Below are positions 55,359 to 64,000 of a stretch of DNA of 64,000 nucleotides, piece by piece; position 1 is the stretch's first letter; each line of letters opens with the position of its first letter. The stretch is taken from NCBI GenBank assembly GCA_021300155.1, contig JAJTID010000093.1, positions 1-64,000 of the forward strand, read 5' to 3'. The notes beneath the pieces were generated by a model. That model saw nothing but the letters and a program-made list of their open reading frames with translations. It searched no databases and had not been told where the DNA came from. The position numbers and the translations under genes were made by a program. This stretch comes from Pirellula sp. (GTDB lineage: Bacteria > Planctomycetota > Planctomycetia > Pirellulales > Pirellulaceae).

Positions 55359-57050
55359 TCACTTTCCCGTTCGATCATCCGGTGGAGCTACCGCGCGATC
55401 CACGACTTTCCGCAATCTACTAGTAATGTCTCGTTCCGAAAAAACGGCAAAGGAATATTCTCGAGACGAACATATGGCCTTCTGGTGTCGCTGTTGTATC
55501 AGCTTACTTGATGCTGCTTCGATAGATTCAGACTCATCATGGATATTGGCGAGAATCTTGGTGCGTAGCGAAGCCATCCGACCGTGCCACTCTGACTTCG
55601 CATGGCCGCTCGGGATATTCGTAATCAACGATTTGTGTTCCGTCAATAAAATCTGTGCCGTCGGAGATCGCGGGTCCAAGAATCGTTCGGGCGCCGAGCG
55701 AAGCCATCGAAGCTGATCGTTCAATTTTCTTTCGTCGAGTTCGAATGCTCCTGCAGGCTCTTCTATTGGCAAATGAAGTGTCGCCGATGCAACGATCATC
55801 TTTGGTGGCGTTAACCCCCATAAACGGCAAGCGATCTCGTCGGTCACAGAATCATACAATCCGCCTCCCACACCGTGCACGAACAAATCGCTGAGAACAA
55901 AACGTAGAAACAAAGTCGTCATCAAGGCGCGTGGTCGAATGCAAATCCCCTCTTGGCACCATTCGTTCCACAATAGCTGACACCTCCCTGTGTTGATATC
56001 CCGTGCGAGATCGTCGGGAATACGCAGTAGTATCGATGCATCATGCGATGGTGAGTTTGCAAGATAGCTGCCTCGAGCGGATTGCGAAAACCACAGCTTG
56101 TTCCGATAGTTATCTTGCTGAATCTCTGATTCTGCAGGACGGGAGCGATACATCCAAAATGGCATCTCTACCCAACCGGCATGCGATTGAAGTTCAGGCA
56201 CCGGCTGGGCTGCATTTCGAATTTTGCGTCGCTGGCGAAACTCATCTCGGCTACGGTTGTAAGCATCAATCAATTTGGTCGATTCACTAAGGCATCGAAA
56301 AACAAACTCTCCGAAAGCAGAGCGTTCACAGAGTTGACTCATGCGGACTTCGCTATTCTGGATGCCGCACGACAATTCCACGCTTCGTCTCAAAAGGGAG
56401 AATGCATCTCCGACAGATCTGTTAGTCGAAATGCAATGCTCCAATAAGGAAAACTTGGTGGACAGAATGGGCTCCCAGCCTTGTGAGATACAGTCTCTCT
56501 CTACTGATAGCACTATCTCTCGCCAATCGGGAAGCATTGATGGTTCGAGATAGGTTGACTGCCAAGGAAGCGGAGGATGCGCCAGGCTTCGAAACGGAAG
56601 TACATTGTTTCTTACGACGAGCTTTCCCGCCTTTTTGTAAATCGTTTTGATGGTGTCCGCTTTTGCTAAGTCATGATCAATGATGACGTGCAATGGCTGG
56701 CACGGAGATCCGTTTTCGCAAAGCTTTTGAGAAATGCCTGCGAGAAGATAGTTCTTAAACCACACGCCTGGATGAAACAACTCTGGCTGATGTCCACCCA
56801 CCAACCAATGCTTCGGTGCGGTCGTTTTTCGTAATGTACCTGTATTTAAAGGTCCACACTCATCATCAAATTTTTGTGCCGCTTCGAGAGCCTCGGTCCT
56901 CGCTAGCACTCTCAAGTCTTGAAGCCATCGCGGCGAGTCGACCTGAAGTCCTAGGTTATAAGAGAGCAGCCCATCGACCGATTCAGACAATGGATACAAC
57001 AGGTGTGAATTGTTGTCTCTCGGGACAATGAACGATTTATTGGTAGACAC
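55359..57050 (-). CDS. BshC-like protein, putative
   Basis: This 563-residue cytoplasmic protein has no signal or TM segment. VGGHQPELFHPGVWFKNYLL near 88-107 resembles the GQQPGLFTGP opening of bacillithiol cysteine-adding enzyme BshC. PLHVIIDHDLAKADT matches its Asp/His region, and GICIRPRALMTTLFLRF its later SPRALLRP block. The overall identity is low and the protein is longer at the C-terminus, so a different ligase-like role is possible. bshA and bshB are not in the window, though the adjacent gene is a GT2 glycosyltransferase. I would not assign a symbol. Confidence 0.55.
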   Translation of the reverse strand: MSTNKSFIVPRDNNSHLLYPLSESVDGLLSYNLGLQVDSPRWLQDLRVLARTEALEAAQKFDDECGPLNTGTLRKTTAPKHWLVGGHQPELFHPGVWFKNYLLAGISQKLCENGSPCQPLHVIIDHDLAKADTIKTIYKKAGKLVVRNNVLPFRSLAHPPLPWQSTYLEPSMLPDWREIVLSVERDCISQGWEPILSTKFSLLEHCISTNRSVGDAFSLLRRSVELSCGIQNSEVRMSQLCERSAFGEFVFRCLSESTKLIDAYNRSRDEFRQRRKIRNAAQPVPELQSHAGWVEMPFWMYRSRPAESEIQQDNYRNKLWFSQSARGSYLANSPSHDASILLRIPDDLARDINTGRCQLLWNEWCQEGICIRPRALMTTLFLRFVLSDLFVHGVGGGLYDSVTDEIACRLWGLTPPKMIVASATLHLPIEEPAGAFELDERKLNDQLRWLRSAPERFLDPRSPTAQILLTEHKSLITNIPSGHAKSEWHGRMASLRTKILANIHDESESIEAASSKLIQQRHQKAICSSREYSFAVFSERDITSRLRKVVDRAVAPPDDRTGK

Positions 57051-57080
57051 GAGTAGATGGTATCAGCGACAGCATCGATG

Positions 57081-57830
57081 TTAACATTCGCCAGAACAGA
57101 TGGCAGGAGCATGTGGCAAACTATAGCCTCGATCCTTCATGGCCTGAATACTGTCGTCGATGACTCGGTTGTAGTAGGCCAAACGAACAGAGCCATCGTC
57201 CAACGCCCCTCCGAAGGAACGCGATTCATCCAAATAGATCAACGGAACCGGTATCTCCAAAACAGAAAGACCGATCATCGCCGCCTGAGTCCAAAGTTCA
57301 AGCGGCATCGCATAGCCGTCAACCGTAATGTCTAAGTGCCGAAGGGCTTCAGTTCGATAGGCCTTGAATCCACAGAATGTGTCAGTCAAGTTCCAATAGA
57401 AAAGGTCATTGATCCTCTTCGTCACTTGTTTGTTGATGAACAATCTCTGCGCCGGTGGAACGCTGTCGCCGTCGTACTGCTTCAAATACCGTGATCCCGA
57501 AACGATGTCGACATTATGGCAAGCCGAATAAAAACGAGGTAACCGCTTTGGCTGATGCTGTCCATCGCAGTCCAATGTCACAATTATTTCGTACCCCTCG
57601 TCGATCGCATATTGAAATGCCGTTCGAAGCGCTGCGCCGTAACCTTGGTTCTGCTCGTGATGCAGAACGGAGATGTCTGTCCGAGCGTCCAGTATCTCGC
57701 GAGTCCCATCACTCGAGCCATCATTCACCACTAAGACATGCGACGCGTGCTTCGATACTTCATCGAGAACCTGGCCGACGTATCCCACCTCGTTATAAAC
57801 GGGTAATGCGGCTAACCACTTTTTTGTCAT
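57081..57830 (-). CDS. Family 2 glycosyltransferase (DPM1/polyprenol-phosphate type)
   Basis: This 249-residue GT-A enzyme has ALPVYNEVGYVGQVLDEV, VVNDGSSDGTREIL, the DxD-like TLDCDGQHQP and GSRYLKQYDGD. It lacks C-terminal TM helices, as in soluble dolichol-phosphate mannosyltransferase-like proteins, and may glycosylate a lipid carrier at the membrane. It lies 30 bases upstream of the BshC-like gene on the same strand, so they are likely co-transcribed. Confidence 0.9.
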   Translation of the reverse strand: MTKKWLAALPVYNEVGYVGQVLDEVSKHASHVLVVNDGSSDGTREILDARTDISVLHHEQNQGYGAALRTAFQYAIDEGYEIIVTLDCDGQHQPKRLPRFYSACHNVDIVSGSRYLKQYDGDSVPPAQRLFINKQVTKRINDLFYWNLTDTFCGFKAYRTEALRHLDITVDGYAMPLELWTQAAMIGLSVLEIPVPLIYLDESRSFGGALDDGSVRLAYYNRVIDDSIQAMKDRGYSLPHAPAICSGEC

Positions 57831-58156
57831 GATCGATCTTCATGTGCGGAAGTTATAGTGCGAAAAAACAAGCACTTTTGAGATGAAAATTTATGCAAAC
57901 TTCCACCCACGCATTGTAGATCGCACCCCCGAGAGGTCAACGTTTCCGTATCCTGATTGTGGGGGAGCTTTTTCCAGGTCATAATCGTCAGAACCGCTAC
58001 ACGCCGTACATTGGCTGCAATTCGGCTCGTATAAGCTCGCTAGGCCACAGATCTTGCCAGATTTCTATGGCGAACTCTTTTGGTGGGGTAAAGTTTCCTC
58101 GGCAGTAAAAATCTGCCACTCATTCTCTTTACTCCTATCTTTTTGGCGGGACGGAC
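57831..58156. promoter_or_regulatory. Divergent promoter region
   Basis: This 326-base gap lies between the divergent glycosyltransferase gene and the 58157 gene. It contains A/T-rich segments on the right side. No confident RNA gene, repeat or terminator could be seen. Confidence 0.4.
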
Positions 58157-58507
58157 ATGGCAAAATCAGAAATCGCAGGATCAGAAATCGTCACTTTAAA
58201 TCGACGCACACGTGATCGCCGAGTCGCTGACCCAGCAGATTCGAAGCTAAAGTCCATTATCGCGAATGAACGACGCAAGAACAAAGTACAGCGCCGACGC
58301 CAAATCGACCCAACGACTTGCGAGCGTGACTATTCGGGCGACGAAGTTGAATTCATGCGAGCTCTAGAGCAATACAAACGTACGAGCGGTCGCATGTTCC
58401 CAACGTGCAGTGAAATCCTCGAAGTTGTCCGTGCTCTCGGCTATGTCCGCGTGACTCCCACGATGAATAGCGAAAACCAAGAGACTACTGAAACAACGCT
58501 TTCGTGA
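58157..58507 (+). CDS. Small basic hypothetical protein
   Basis: This 116-residue protein has an Arg/Lys-rich first half ([31 protein letters not shown]) and a helical second half ([35 protein letters not shown]). The second half resembles small planctomycete proteins of unknown function. The basic region could bind nucleic acid, which is inference. ATG 58157 follows a GGCGGGACGGAC leader. Its 3' end overlaps ftsY by 23 bases, convergent. Confidence 0.8.
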   Translation: MAKSEIAGSEIVTLNRRTRDRRVADPADSKLKSIIANERRKNKVQRRRQIDPTTCERDYSGDEVEFMRALEQYKRTSGRMFPTCSEILEVVRALGYVRVTPTMNSENQETTETTLS

Positions 58508-59528
58508 ATTCCTCTGGATTGAAGATTGCTAGATCTTCTAACCGTTCGCCCAACCCAACAAACTTTACGGGTAGTCCAAATTGCTCCGCGATCGGAACAA
58601 TCACGCCTCCTTTTGCGCTACCATCGAGCTTGGCAAGCACAATACCGGTACAGCCAGCCGCTTGCGAGAACCCCTTTGCCTGACTGATAGCGTTCTGACC
58701 TGCAGTCGCATCGAGCACAAGAAGCACTTCGTGTGGTGCTCCCTCGATCTGTTTTGCGATCACGCGTTTGATCTTTTCGAGCTCTTGCATCAAGTTGTTT
58801 TGCGTCTGCAATCGACCGGCCGTGTCAATGATACAAACATCGTAGTTTTCGGCGATCGCTTTTTGCAATGTTCGATACGCTACGCTTCCTGGATCGGAAC
58901 CATGTTCTCCGAGCACGATGTCGCAACCGATTCGATCTGACCAAATCTTGAGTTGCTCTACCGCTGCGGCTCGAAAAGTATCGCCAGCACCCAACAATAC
59001 TTTATTGCGATGACGCGTTAGTCGGTACGCTAACTTTGCAATCGAAGTCGTCTTGCCTGACCCATTGACTCCAACAACCAAAATACAGGTCGGTCCACTG
59101 TCCGCAAACTTGAGAGGGGCTTTCTTATTCCTGAGCGCCGTACCAATCTCGTTCCGAACAATCTCTAAAACATTCTCCATCTCGATTTTTCGAGCGCGGT
59201 ATTGGTCGTAGATGGAGTCTTTGATCTTCGTCGCCATGGCATTGCCCATGTCCGTGCGAACCAAAATCGCATACAACTCGCTCAAAAACTCATCATCTAC
59301 CAATCGGCCTTCTGCAGTCCAAAGATCGCGAATGTCCGTTTTGAGTAGCTCGTTCGTCTTGGTCAGTACGCGACGCCACCAACTCGTTTTGTTAGTTGGA
59401 TCCGGTGACTCCGAATTATCCGCAGATTCAGCAGACGGGTCGTCGAGAAGTTCGCTCGACTCGATCGATGATTCTTCGGAAGGATTAGGAGTGTTCGTCT
59501 CTTCGCGTTTTCGCTTCCAAAAAACCAT
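58485..59528 (-). CDS. ftsY: Signal recognition particle receptor FtsY
   Basis: This 347-residue GTPase has an acidic N-terminal A domain ([19 protein letters not shown]), the four-helix N domain and the SRP GTPase G domain with G1 [14 protein letters not shown] near 150, [13 protein letters not shown], the DARGQ-like [13 protein letters not shown], and [10 protein letters not shown] (here [10 protein letters not shown]). It docks ribosome-SRP complexes at the membrane and supplies substrates to SecYEG and YidC. Confidence 0.97.
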   Translation of the reverse strand: MVFWKRKREETNTPNPSEESSIESSELLDDPSAESADNSESPDPTNKTSWWRRVLTKTNELLKTDIRDLWTAEGRLVDDEFLSELYAILVRTDMGNAMATKIKDSIYDQYRARKIEMENVLEIVRNEIGTALRNKKAPLKFADSGPTCILVVGVNGSGKTTSIAKLAYRLTRHRNKVLLGAGDTFRAAAVEQLKIWSDRIGCDIVLGEHGSDPGSVAYRTLQKAIAENYDVCIIDTAGRLQTQNNLMQELEKIKRVIAKQIEGAPHEVLLVLDATAGQNAISQAKGFSQAAGCTGIVLAKLDGSAKGGVIVPIAEQFGLPVKFVGLGERLEDLAIFNPEEFTKALFQ

Positions 59529-59646
59529 TCGTGATCGTCGTTGCCTTTAGAATCTAGGATTTGCGATGATCCCTTCTTTTGATCAGCGCTTCTCAATTTC
59601 CGGTCTGATTGTTACGGAGATGCGGTGGGATTGATACGGCAAATTG

Positions 59647-61119
59647 CTAATCGAGACTTACCGTGACTGTTTTGCACTCGGTGTAAGCTTTCAGGCCCTC
59701 TTCCCCCAACTCCCGACCTTGGCCACTCATTTTGAAACCGCCGAAAGGAGCTGCGGCATCGAATACGTCGTAGCAGTTCACCCAAACCGTTCCCGCGCGT
59801 ACCCGTTTTGCAAACTCATGAGCATTCGAGACGTTTCGCGTCCAAATGGCGGCAGCTAAACCATAGAACGTGTTGTTGGCACGCCGAATGAGATCCTCCC
59901 AGTCCTCGAACGTGAGGATGGACATCACCGGCCCAAATATCTCATCCTGCGCGATCGCCATGGAGTCTGAAACGCCATCGAACACTGTCGGCTGAACAAA
60001 GTAACCGCGATCTCCAGCCCGGCCGCCACCTGCAATACAATTCGCTCCCTCGGCATTTCCTTTGTCGATGTAGCTCATGATTTTGTCGAACTGCGCCTTG
60101 TCGACCTGCGGCCCTTGTTCGGTGTCGATCGAAAATGGATTTCCCACTTTCCGGTTCTTTGCCAACTCCTTCACTTTGCTCACGAACTCGGCATGGACGC
60201 TCTTGTGAACGAATACTCGCGAGCCTGCACAGCAACATTGACCTTGGTTCAAGAACAGACCTACATACGAACCCTTGGCTGCGCGGTCGAGATCCGCATC
60301 TGCAAGCACCACGTTCGGGCTCTTGCCCCCTAACTCGAACGTGAGTCGCTTCAACGTGTCCGCTGCTTCGCGCATGATGATTTGAGCCGTTCGATGCTCT
60401 CCCGTAAACGCGATTTTGTCGACACCAGGATGCTTTACCACCGACGCGCCAGCGGTCGGGCCATAGCCAGGAACGATATTGATGACTCCGTCCGGAATTC
60501 CTGCCTCCTTCGCCAACTGCGCCATGCGCAAACATGTTAGGGGAGTCTGTTCGGCTGGCTTCATTACAATCGTACAACCAGCCGCCAACGCTGGTCCCCA
60601 CTTCCATGCGGTCATCAACATCGGAAAATTCCATGGAATAATCTGACCTGCAACACCGACCGGTTCACGCCGAGTGTAGGTGAAGTAATTGCCACGAATG
60701 GGAATCGTCGAACCATGAATCTTATCTGCGTAACCGGCATAGTATCGAATGCAATCGATCACCAAAGGTAAGTCCGCATGACGAGACTCACGAATCGGTT
60801 TGCCGTTGTCTAATGTCTCCAAAGCGGCCAACTCATCGACTTCTGCTTCGATGAGATCGGCGAGCCTGTACATGCAGCGCCCTCGATCGCGTGCATCCAT
60901 CCGGTTCCATGGTCCACTCTCCAATGCACGACGAGCTGCCTTTACCGCCGCATCGACATCGGCTGCGTCTCCTTCCGCTACTTCGCAAATGACCTCCTCG
61001 GTTGCTGGATTGACGGTCTCAAATGTTTTACCCGAGACAGCTGGCCTCCACTGTCCATCAATGAAACATTCGGTATGCAGGATTTTGGGAGGGTGGGGGG
61101 TCTCTGCGACGGTAGCCAT
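59647..61119 (-). CDS. NAD(P)-dependent aldehyde dehydrogenase
   Basis: This 490-residue class 1/2-like ALDH has [20 protein letters not shown], general base Glu in [11 protein letters not shown] and nucleophile Cys near 294 in [12 protein letters not shown], then EIFGPVMSI and the C-terminal [18 protein letters not shown]. The NAD-binding GSTxxG segment is replaced: [12 protein letters not shown]. It could oxidise aldehydes from the 2-oxoacid decarboxylase at 17164, but the genes are not linked, so that is conjecture. Confidence 0.94.
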   Translation of the reverse strand: MATVAETPHPPKILHTECFIDGQWRPAVSGKTFETVNPATEEVICEVAEGDAADVDAAVKAARRALESGPWNRMDARDRGRCMYRLADLIEAEVDELAALETLDNGKPIRESRHADLPLVIDCIRYYAGYADKIHGSTIPIRGNYFTYTRREPVGVAGQIIPWNFPMLMTAWKWGPALAAGCTIVMKPAEQTPLTCLRMAQLAKEAGIPDGVINIVPGYGPTAGASVVKHPGVDKIAFTGEHRTAQIIMREAADTLKRLTFELGGKSPNVVLADADLDRAAKGSYVGLFLNQGQCCCAGSRVFVHKSVHAEFVSKVKELAKNRKVGNPFSIDTEQGPQVDKAQFDKIMSYIDKGNAEGANCIAGGGRAGDRGYFVQPTVFDGVSDSMAIAQDEIFGPVMSILTFEDWEDLIRRANNTFYGLAAAIWTRNVSNAHEFAKRVRAGTVWVNCYDVFDAAAPFGGFKMSGQGRELGEEGLKAYTECKTVTVSLD

Positions 61120-61213
61120 ATTGAAACTCCAAGAGAGGGAATCGTTGCTCGAAGATTAGCCTTCGAATAGCTATGAGCTTAACGGTTTCAAAACCGCATT
61201 TCTAGACCGCAGA

Positions 61214-61750
61214 CTAGCGCTTATTGATCGGACGCCATTGCGGCGAGCGGCTCGGGTCTCCTACGAGTTCCTGGTCGTCGCGTGACGATGCAAATACACC
61301 TGTCGTTCCAGGTGTTCGGTCCGGCAAGCCGCCTCGTTCGAAATCTTCAAATCGTGAAGAACCCGTTGAACGACTCGAATTGTTGCGAGATAGTTTGCTG
61401 TCGGATTCTGGCGAATCGCCAATCATCAATCGCGAACCACCGCTAGACGAGCTGCTCTTCGATCGATTGCCGACGAGGTTTTGCCTCGCAAGTATTTTCT
61501 CGCTCTCCGCAAGCCTTTCTTCGAGCAGCTGATTTTTCGAAGCAAGTTCATCGGCACGTTTTTTTTGAGCTCGAAACTCTCCCAAAAGCCTATCACTGTC
61601 TATCTGAAATTGTCGAGCTTGCTGGCTGCCGGGCCAACGTTGGCATCCAGCGCCGAAAACACATACCAAAAGCAACAACATTCCGCGGACAAATCGATGT
61701 GCAGCCTGAGACTGCATTTGCAACGATGTCTGATGGAACTGAAGTGACAT
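61214..61750 (-). CDS. Small coiled-coil lipoprotein
   Basis: This 178-residue protein has a hydrophobic segment ending in a lipobox (GMLLLLVCVFGAGC). A coiled coil follows (about 50-95, RLLGEFRAQKKRADELASKN), then a Ser/Gly/Arg-rich low-complexity tail. It is likely anchored to the outer or inner membrane by a lipid. The start could be ATG 61750, 61717 or 61681; a start at 61717 or 61681 gives a more standard signal length. I do not recognise the family. Confidence 0.7.
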   Translation of the reverse strand: MSLQFHQTSLQMQSQAAHRFVRGMLLLLVCVFGAGCQRWPGSQQARQFQIDSDRLLGEFRAQKKRADELASKNQLLEERLAESEKILARQNLVGNRSKSSSSSGGSRLMIGDSPESDSKLSRNNSSRSTGSSRFEDFERGGLPDRTPGTTGVFASSRDDQELVGDPSRSPQWRPINKR

Positions 61751-62061
61751 AGGATCGACTGAAATTCAAAGGCTGACGCGAGCGTCGACGGACAAGTCAT
61801 TGCTCATAACGTAGGAAGAAAACCGGAGCCAATGAATCATAGGCTAATTCGTCGGAATGCATGTATTGCAGTTTACTTTCATGCTAACCCGATGCGTGAG
61901 CGAGGGATAAAATCTGCGTCCCTCGATTACGATTCGGGTTGGGATGAACTACTCGCCCAGAGGCAAATCTATAAATGCAAAAAGACCCTGCGACCGGTTT
62001 CAACTAACGTGCAGTCGGGAATATCATTTTTCGGGCAACGACGAAAGATCAGTCTATTTTT
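61751..62061. other. Intergenic region with dispersed repeat-like segment
   Basis: This 311-base gap has no credible gene. GCTAACCCGATGCGTGAGCG at 61883-61902 resembles a short intergenic repeat that I associate with Pirellulaceae genomes, where it appears in spurious frames as NPMRERG. Only one copy was noticed in this window. Confidence 0.4.
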
Positions 62062-62526
62062 CTATTTCGTCAAAATATCTTTTCGCCGAGAAAATCGTTC
62101 CTTAATGCGGTCGATCATGGCGGTAGCTTCAGAAAAATCAGGTTTCGCTGCATCCAATTGAGAAATCAAAGAGTCCAGCTTGTCGATGAAGCCGACCAAA
62201 TCCCTGTCCAGGTCCACTACTTCCTTCAGTTTCTTTTCATCAATGCGATTGCTCTCGAACCACGACGAATATCCTTCGGTGGCAGCACGCAGTTTCGATT
62301 GCATCAGCTCAATCTGCGTGCGAAGCGCTTCCGATCCTTTGATCGCATCGAAATTTGCCTTTTCGACAAACGGGACAGCAAACGACTGCAACAACTTCTT
62401 GGACTCCTGAAGCCGCTCTACCAAATAACGACGCAATGCTAAGTCATCATCACGACGCTGTTGCTCGGAAAAGTAAGCGCCAAACCCAGGGATTAGATTG
62501 CCGAGGCTAGTTGGGTCCAGAGACAT
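62062..62526 (-). CDS. Helical hypothetical protein
   Basis: From ATG 62526 this is a 154-residue mostly alpha-helical protein with charged heptad-like segments (RRYLVERLQESKKLLQSF, LRTQIELMQSKLRAATEG, LDRDLVGFIDKLDSLISQL). No signal or TM segment and no known domain were seen. It starts two bases after the acyl carrier protein stop, so it is translated with the carrier/ketosynthase genes and may serve that pathway. Confidence 0.8.
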   Translation of the reverse strand: MSLDPTSLGNLIPGFGAYFSEQQRRDDDLALRRYLVERLQESKKLLQSFAVPFVEKANFDAIKGSEALRTQIELMQSKLRAATEGYSSWFESNRIDEKKLKEVVDLDRDLVGFIDKLDSLISQLDAAKPDFSEATAMIDRIKERFSRRKDILTK

Positions 62527-62528
62527 AA

Positions 62529-62789
62529 TCAAGCAGCGACGATGTCGCGCATCTTAGGCTCAAGGTACTGAACGGTGCTAGACATACTCGCAAGATTCCC
62601 ATACTCGTCATCGGGAATTTGAACTCTATGGCGTTTTCGCAACTCCATTACGATGTCCAAGAAATCCATGCTGTCCAGTTCCATTTGCTCACGGAAAGAT
62701 CTGGCATCATCGAGGTCCGTAAGGTCCTCATCCGGAGCTATCTCACTCAAAATATCCAGGATTTCGTCACGGATTTCCGCTGGTGTCAT
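62529..62789 (-). CDS. Acyl carrier protein
   Basis: This 86-residue protein has the phosphopantetheine site S40 in LDSMDFLDIVMELRK, the typical four-helix acidic profile and a conserved IP in VQIPDDEYG. It is longer than the standard FabD-type AcpP and carries DSMDF instead of DSLD, which suggests a specialised carrier. ATG 62789 lies 11 bases after GAGGAG; the frame opens at TTG 62798. It sits between a ketosynthase and a helical protein, all minus strand. Confidence 0.92.
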   Translation of the reverse strand: MTPAEIRDEILDILSEIAPDEDLTDLDDARSFREQMELDSMDFLDIVMELRKRHRVQIPDDEYGNLASMSSTVQYLEPKMRDIVAA

Positions 62790-62895
62790 CGAAATCAATT
62801 CTCCTCGTGGGGATTGAAAGTCAAATTATCAAACTTACTAGTCAACGCCACAAATAAGGCTATAGACCTAATCATTCTCTCGCTTCGAAAAATCG

Positions 62896-64000
62896 CTAGG
62901 AAAAACGCCGGACGATAAGAACGGAGTTAATCCCGAGCATTCCAAACGAATTGTTCAAAATGTAATCGACGCGATTTAACTCTCTGGGCTGATTGATCAC
63001 CAGCCCTGGGATCTCGCACGACTCATCAAGATTGTCCACATTTATGGTTGCGTGGCAAACCCCGTCTTGAAATGCTGGTAGATTCCCCGCGAGCTCCAAC
63101 GCTCCGGCAGCCCCCATCGTATGGCCGATAAAGCTCTTGGTGTTGTTGAATGAGACCGTCTCGCAGCCGTCAAAAACACTCCGTAAAGCTTGAATCTCTT
63201 GTGAATCCCCGCTATTGGTACCCGTTGCATGGGTGCTGACAATATTGATCCGATCGGCAGTCAATCCGCCACGGTCCAGCGCCATTTTGACGCACTGCGC
63301 CTGACGCTCGGGATTCGGAAGAACGAAATCGGTCGCGTCGGTATTGATCGCATACGACACGATTTCCGCCACAATGGATGCTCCGCGGGCTTTCGCGTCT
63401 GAAAGACGCTCCAAAAGATAAATACAAGCTCCCTCGGAAACGACAATTCCGTTTCGATCGATGTCAAATGGCCGAGAGGCTTTGGTTGGATCCGCGTGAC
63501 TCGCCAACGCTCCTTGCGATTTGAAGGATGCAAAGATGCCAAACGTATGAATGCTTTCTGATACCCCACCGGCTAATGCAAGATCACACTCCCCCAGCCG
63601 CAACATCTGCACCCCTTGGATAATGCCCGCGTTCCCAGCAGCACATGCAGCACCAATCGTGTAATGAGGGCCCGTGATCCCCATATTCAACGCGATTTCG
63701 CCAGCAGGATTGTTCGCAACCGTTCGTGGATTGTGATGGTGAGACCAATAGGTTGTGTCGTAGTCGTAAGCCTTAATCGAATAGATTTCGTTTTCCGTCT
63801 CCACATTGCCATGCTCGGTCACGCCGATATAGATTCCTACTCGAGAGCGGTCGACATTCGCCCAATCCAATCCACTCCGTCGGATCGCTTCTGCCGCTGC
63901 AAAGATCCCGACCGAACCAGCCCGCGTCCCGCGACGGATGTCCTTTTTCGACTGATATTTCGTCCCTTCGAATTCACATACACCGGCGAACGTGTCCCCT
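62896..64000 (-). CDS. Beta-ketoacyl-ACP synthase (FabF-like), 5' end beyond window
   Basis: The frame stays open to the window end, so the N-terminal part is cut off; 368 codons are visible. Thiolase-fold active-site residues are present: Cys in GAACAAGNAGI, His in STHATGTNSGD and His in FIGHTMGAAGALEL. The region FAAAEAIRRSGLDWANVDRS (about 63825-63905) is the usual FabF segment. The protein condenses malonyl-ACP with an acyl group. It precedes a specialised acyl carrier protein by about 106 bases, which suggests a dedicated lipid or polyketide pathway. Confidence 0.92.
   Translation of the reverse strand, partial: GDTFAGVCEFEGTKYQSKKDIRRGTRAGSVGIFAAAEAIRRSGLDWANVDRSRVGIYIGVTEHGNVETENEIYSIKAYDYDTTYWSHHHNPRTVANNPAGEIALNMGITGPHYTIGAACAAGNAGIIQGVQMLRLGECDLALAGGVSESIHTFGIFASFKSQGALASHADPTKASRPFDIDRNGIVVSEGACIYLLERLSDAKARGASIVAEIVSYAINTDATDFVLPNPERQAQCVKMALDRGGLTADRINIVSTHATGTNSGDSQEIQALRSVFDGCETVSFNNTKSFIGHTMGAAGALELAGNLPAFQDGVCHATINVDNLDESCEIPGLVINQPRELNRVDYILNNSFGMLGINSVLIVRRFS

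Noticed and set aside
59942..60634. Minus-strand frame of 230 codons inside the ALDH gene
   Set aside because: It lies in a different frame within a clearly functional aldehyde dehydrogenase and has no domain match by eye.

Overview
The window reads as chromosome of a planctomycete, most likely of the Pirellulaceae/Rhodopirellula type. The marker is a paired PSCyt1/DUF1549/DUF1553 protein and Tat-type DUF1501 protein (1013-5655). Supporting traits are a 6-TM Ser/Thr kinase, an excisionase-type HTH fused to a receiver domain, many starts without a Shine-Dalgarno sequence (several GTG), and an lpxB gene that implies a Gram-negative envelope. No tRNA, rRNA or CRISPR array was found. No prophage was seen.

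Layout. 1-136 is the 3' end of a group II intron (domains V and VI). 200-980 holds a small gene and a cluster of palindromic repeats. 1013-5655 is the planctomycete cytochrome/DUF1501 pair. 5976-13360 (minus) is a tightly coupled four-gene operon: LarA-like racemase, membrane Ser/Thr kinase, FAD/4Fe-4S 2-hydroxyacid dehydrogenase and APC permease. 13439-17101 (minus) has a CbpA-type DnaJ, purE-purK and a PhzF-family protein; a ThDP 2-oxoacid decarboxylase diverges from it. 19123-20958 (minus) encodes a response regulator and a soluble histidine kinase separated by an intrinsic terminator.

21205-28743 carries a Gfo/Idh oxidoreductase, decayed sequence, an FGE-CapA fusion with a DUF502 gene, rplS, a PanE-type reductase and dprA. 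28747-37934 carries a TlpA-like lipoprotein, a YugP-type membrane Zn peptidase, a cysS with a modified KMSKS region, and a four-gene HlyD/ABC/FtsX exporter operon. 38086-43412 has two low-complexity Y/Q/N/P/S-rich envelope proteins flanking a Trm112-like gene, then yidC with a PDZ-like insertion. 43868-44258 is a dead IS110-family transposase.

44402-55214 contains a histidine phosphatase, lpxB, an alpha/beta hydrolase, rpmA-obgE-coaX with a tandem class II aldolase protein, and the nitrogen-control pair glnB-glnD. 55359-64000 has a BshC-like protein, a GT2 glycosyltransferase, ftsY, an aldehyde dehydrogenase and, at the right edge, a ketosynthase (cut by the window end), an acyl carrier protein and a helical protein.

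How the genes fit together. Most of the window is core housekeeping: purine, CoA and lipid A synthesis, translation, membrane insertion, SRP targeting and nitrogen sensing. The strongest candidate for an uncommon system is the larA-kinase-dehydrogenase-permease operon, where overlapping stops and starts tie a transmembrane kinase to hydroxyacid catabolism. Other uncommon points are the FGE-CapA fusion, the PDZ-bearing YidC, the tandem aldolase with one dead domain, and the cysS insertion. Starts were moved inward from the longest open frame for the permease, dehydrogenase, purK, histidine kinase, rplS, panE, lpxB, the aldolase, the 38086-39327 gene, the 47509-48492 gene, the acyl carrier protein and its downstream neighbour; reasons are in the entries.
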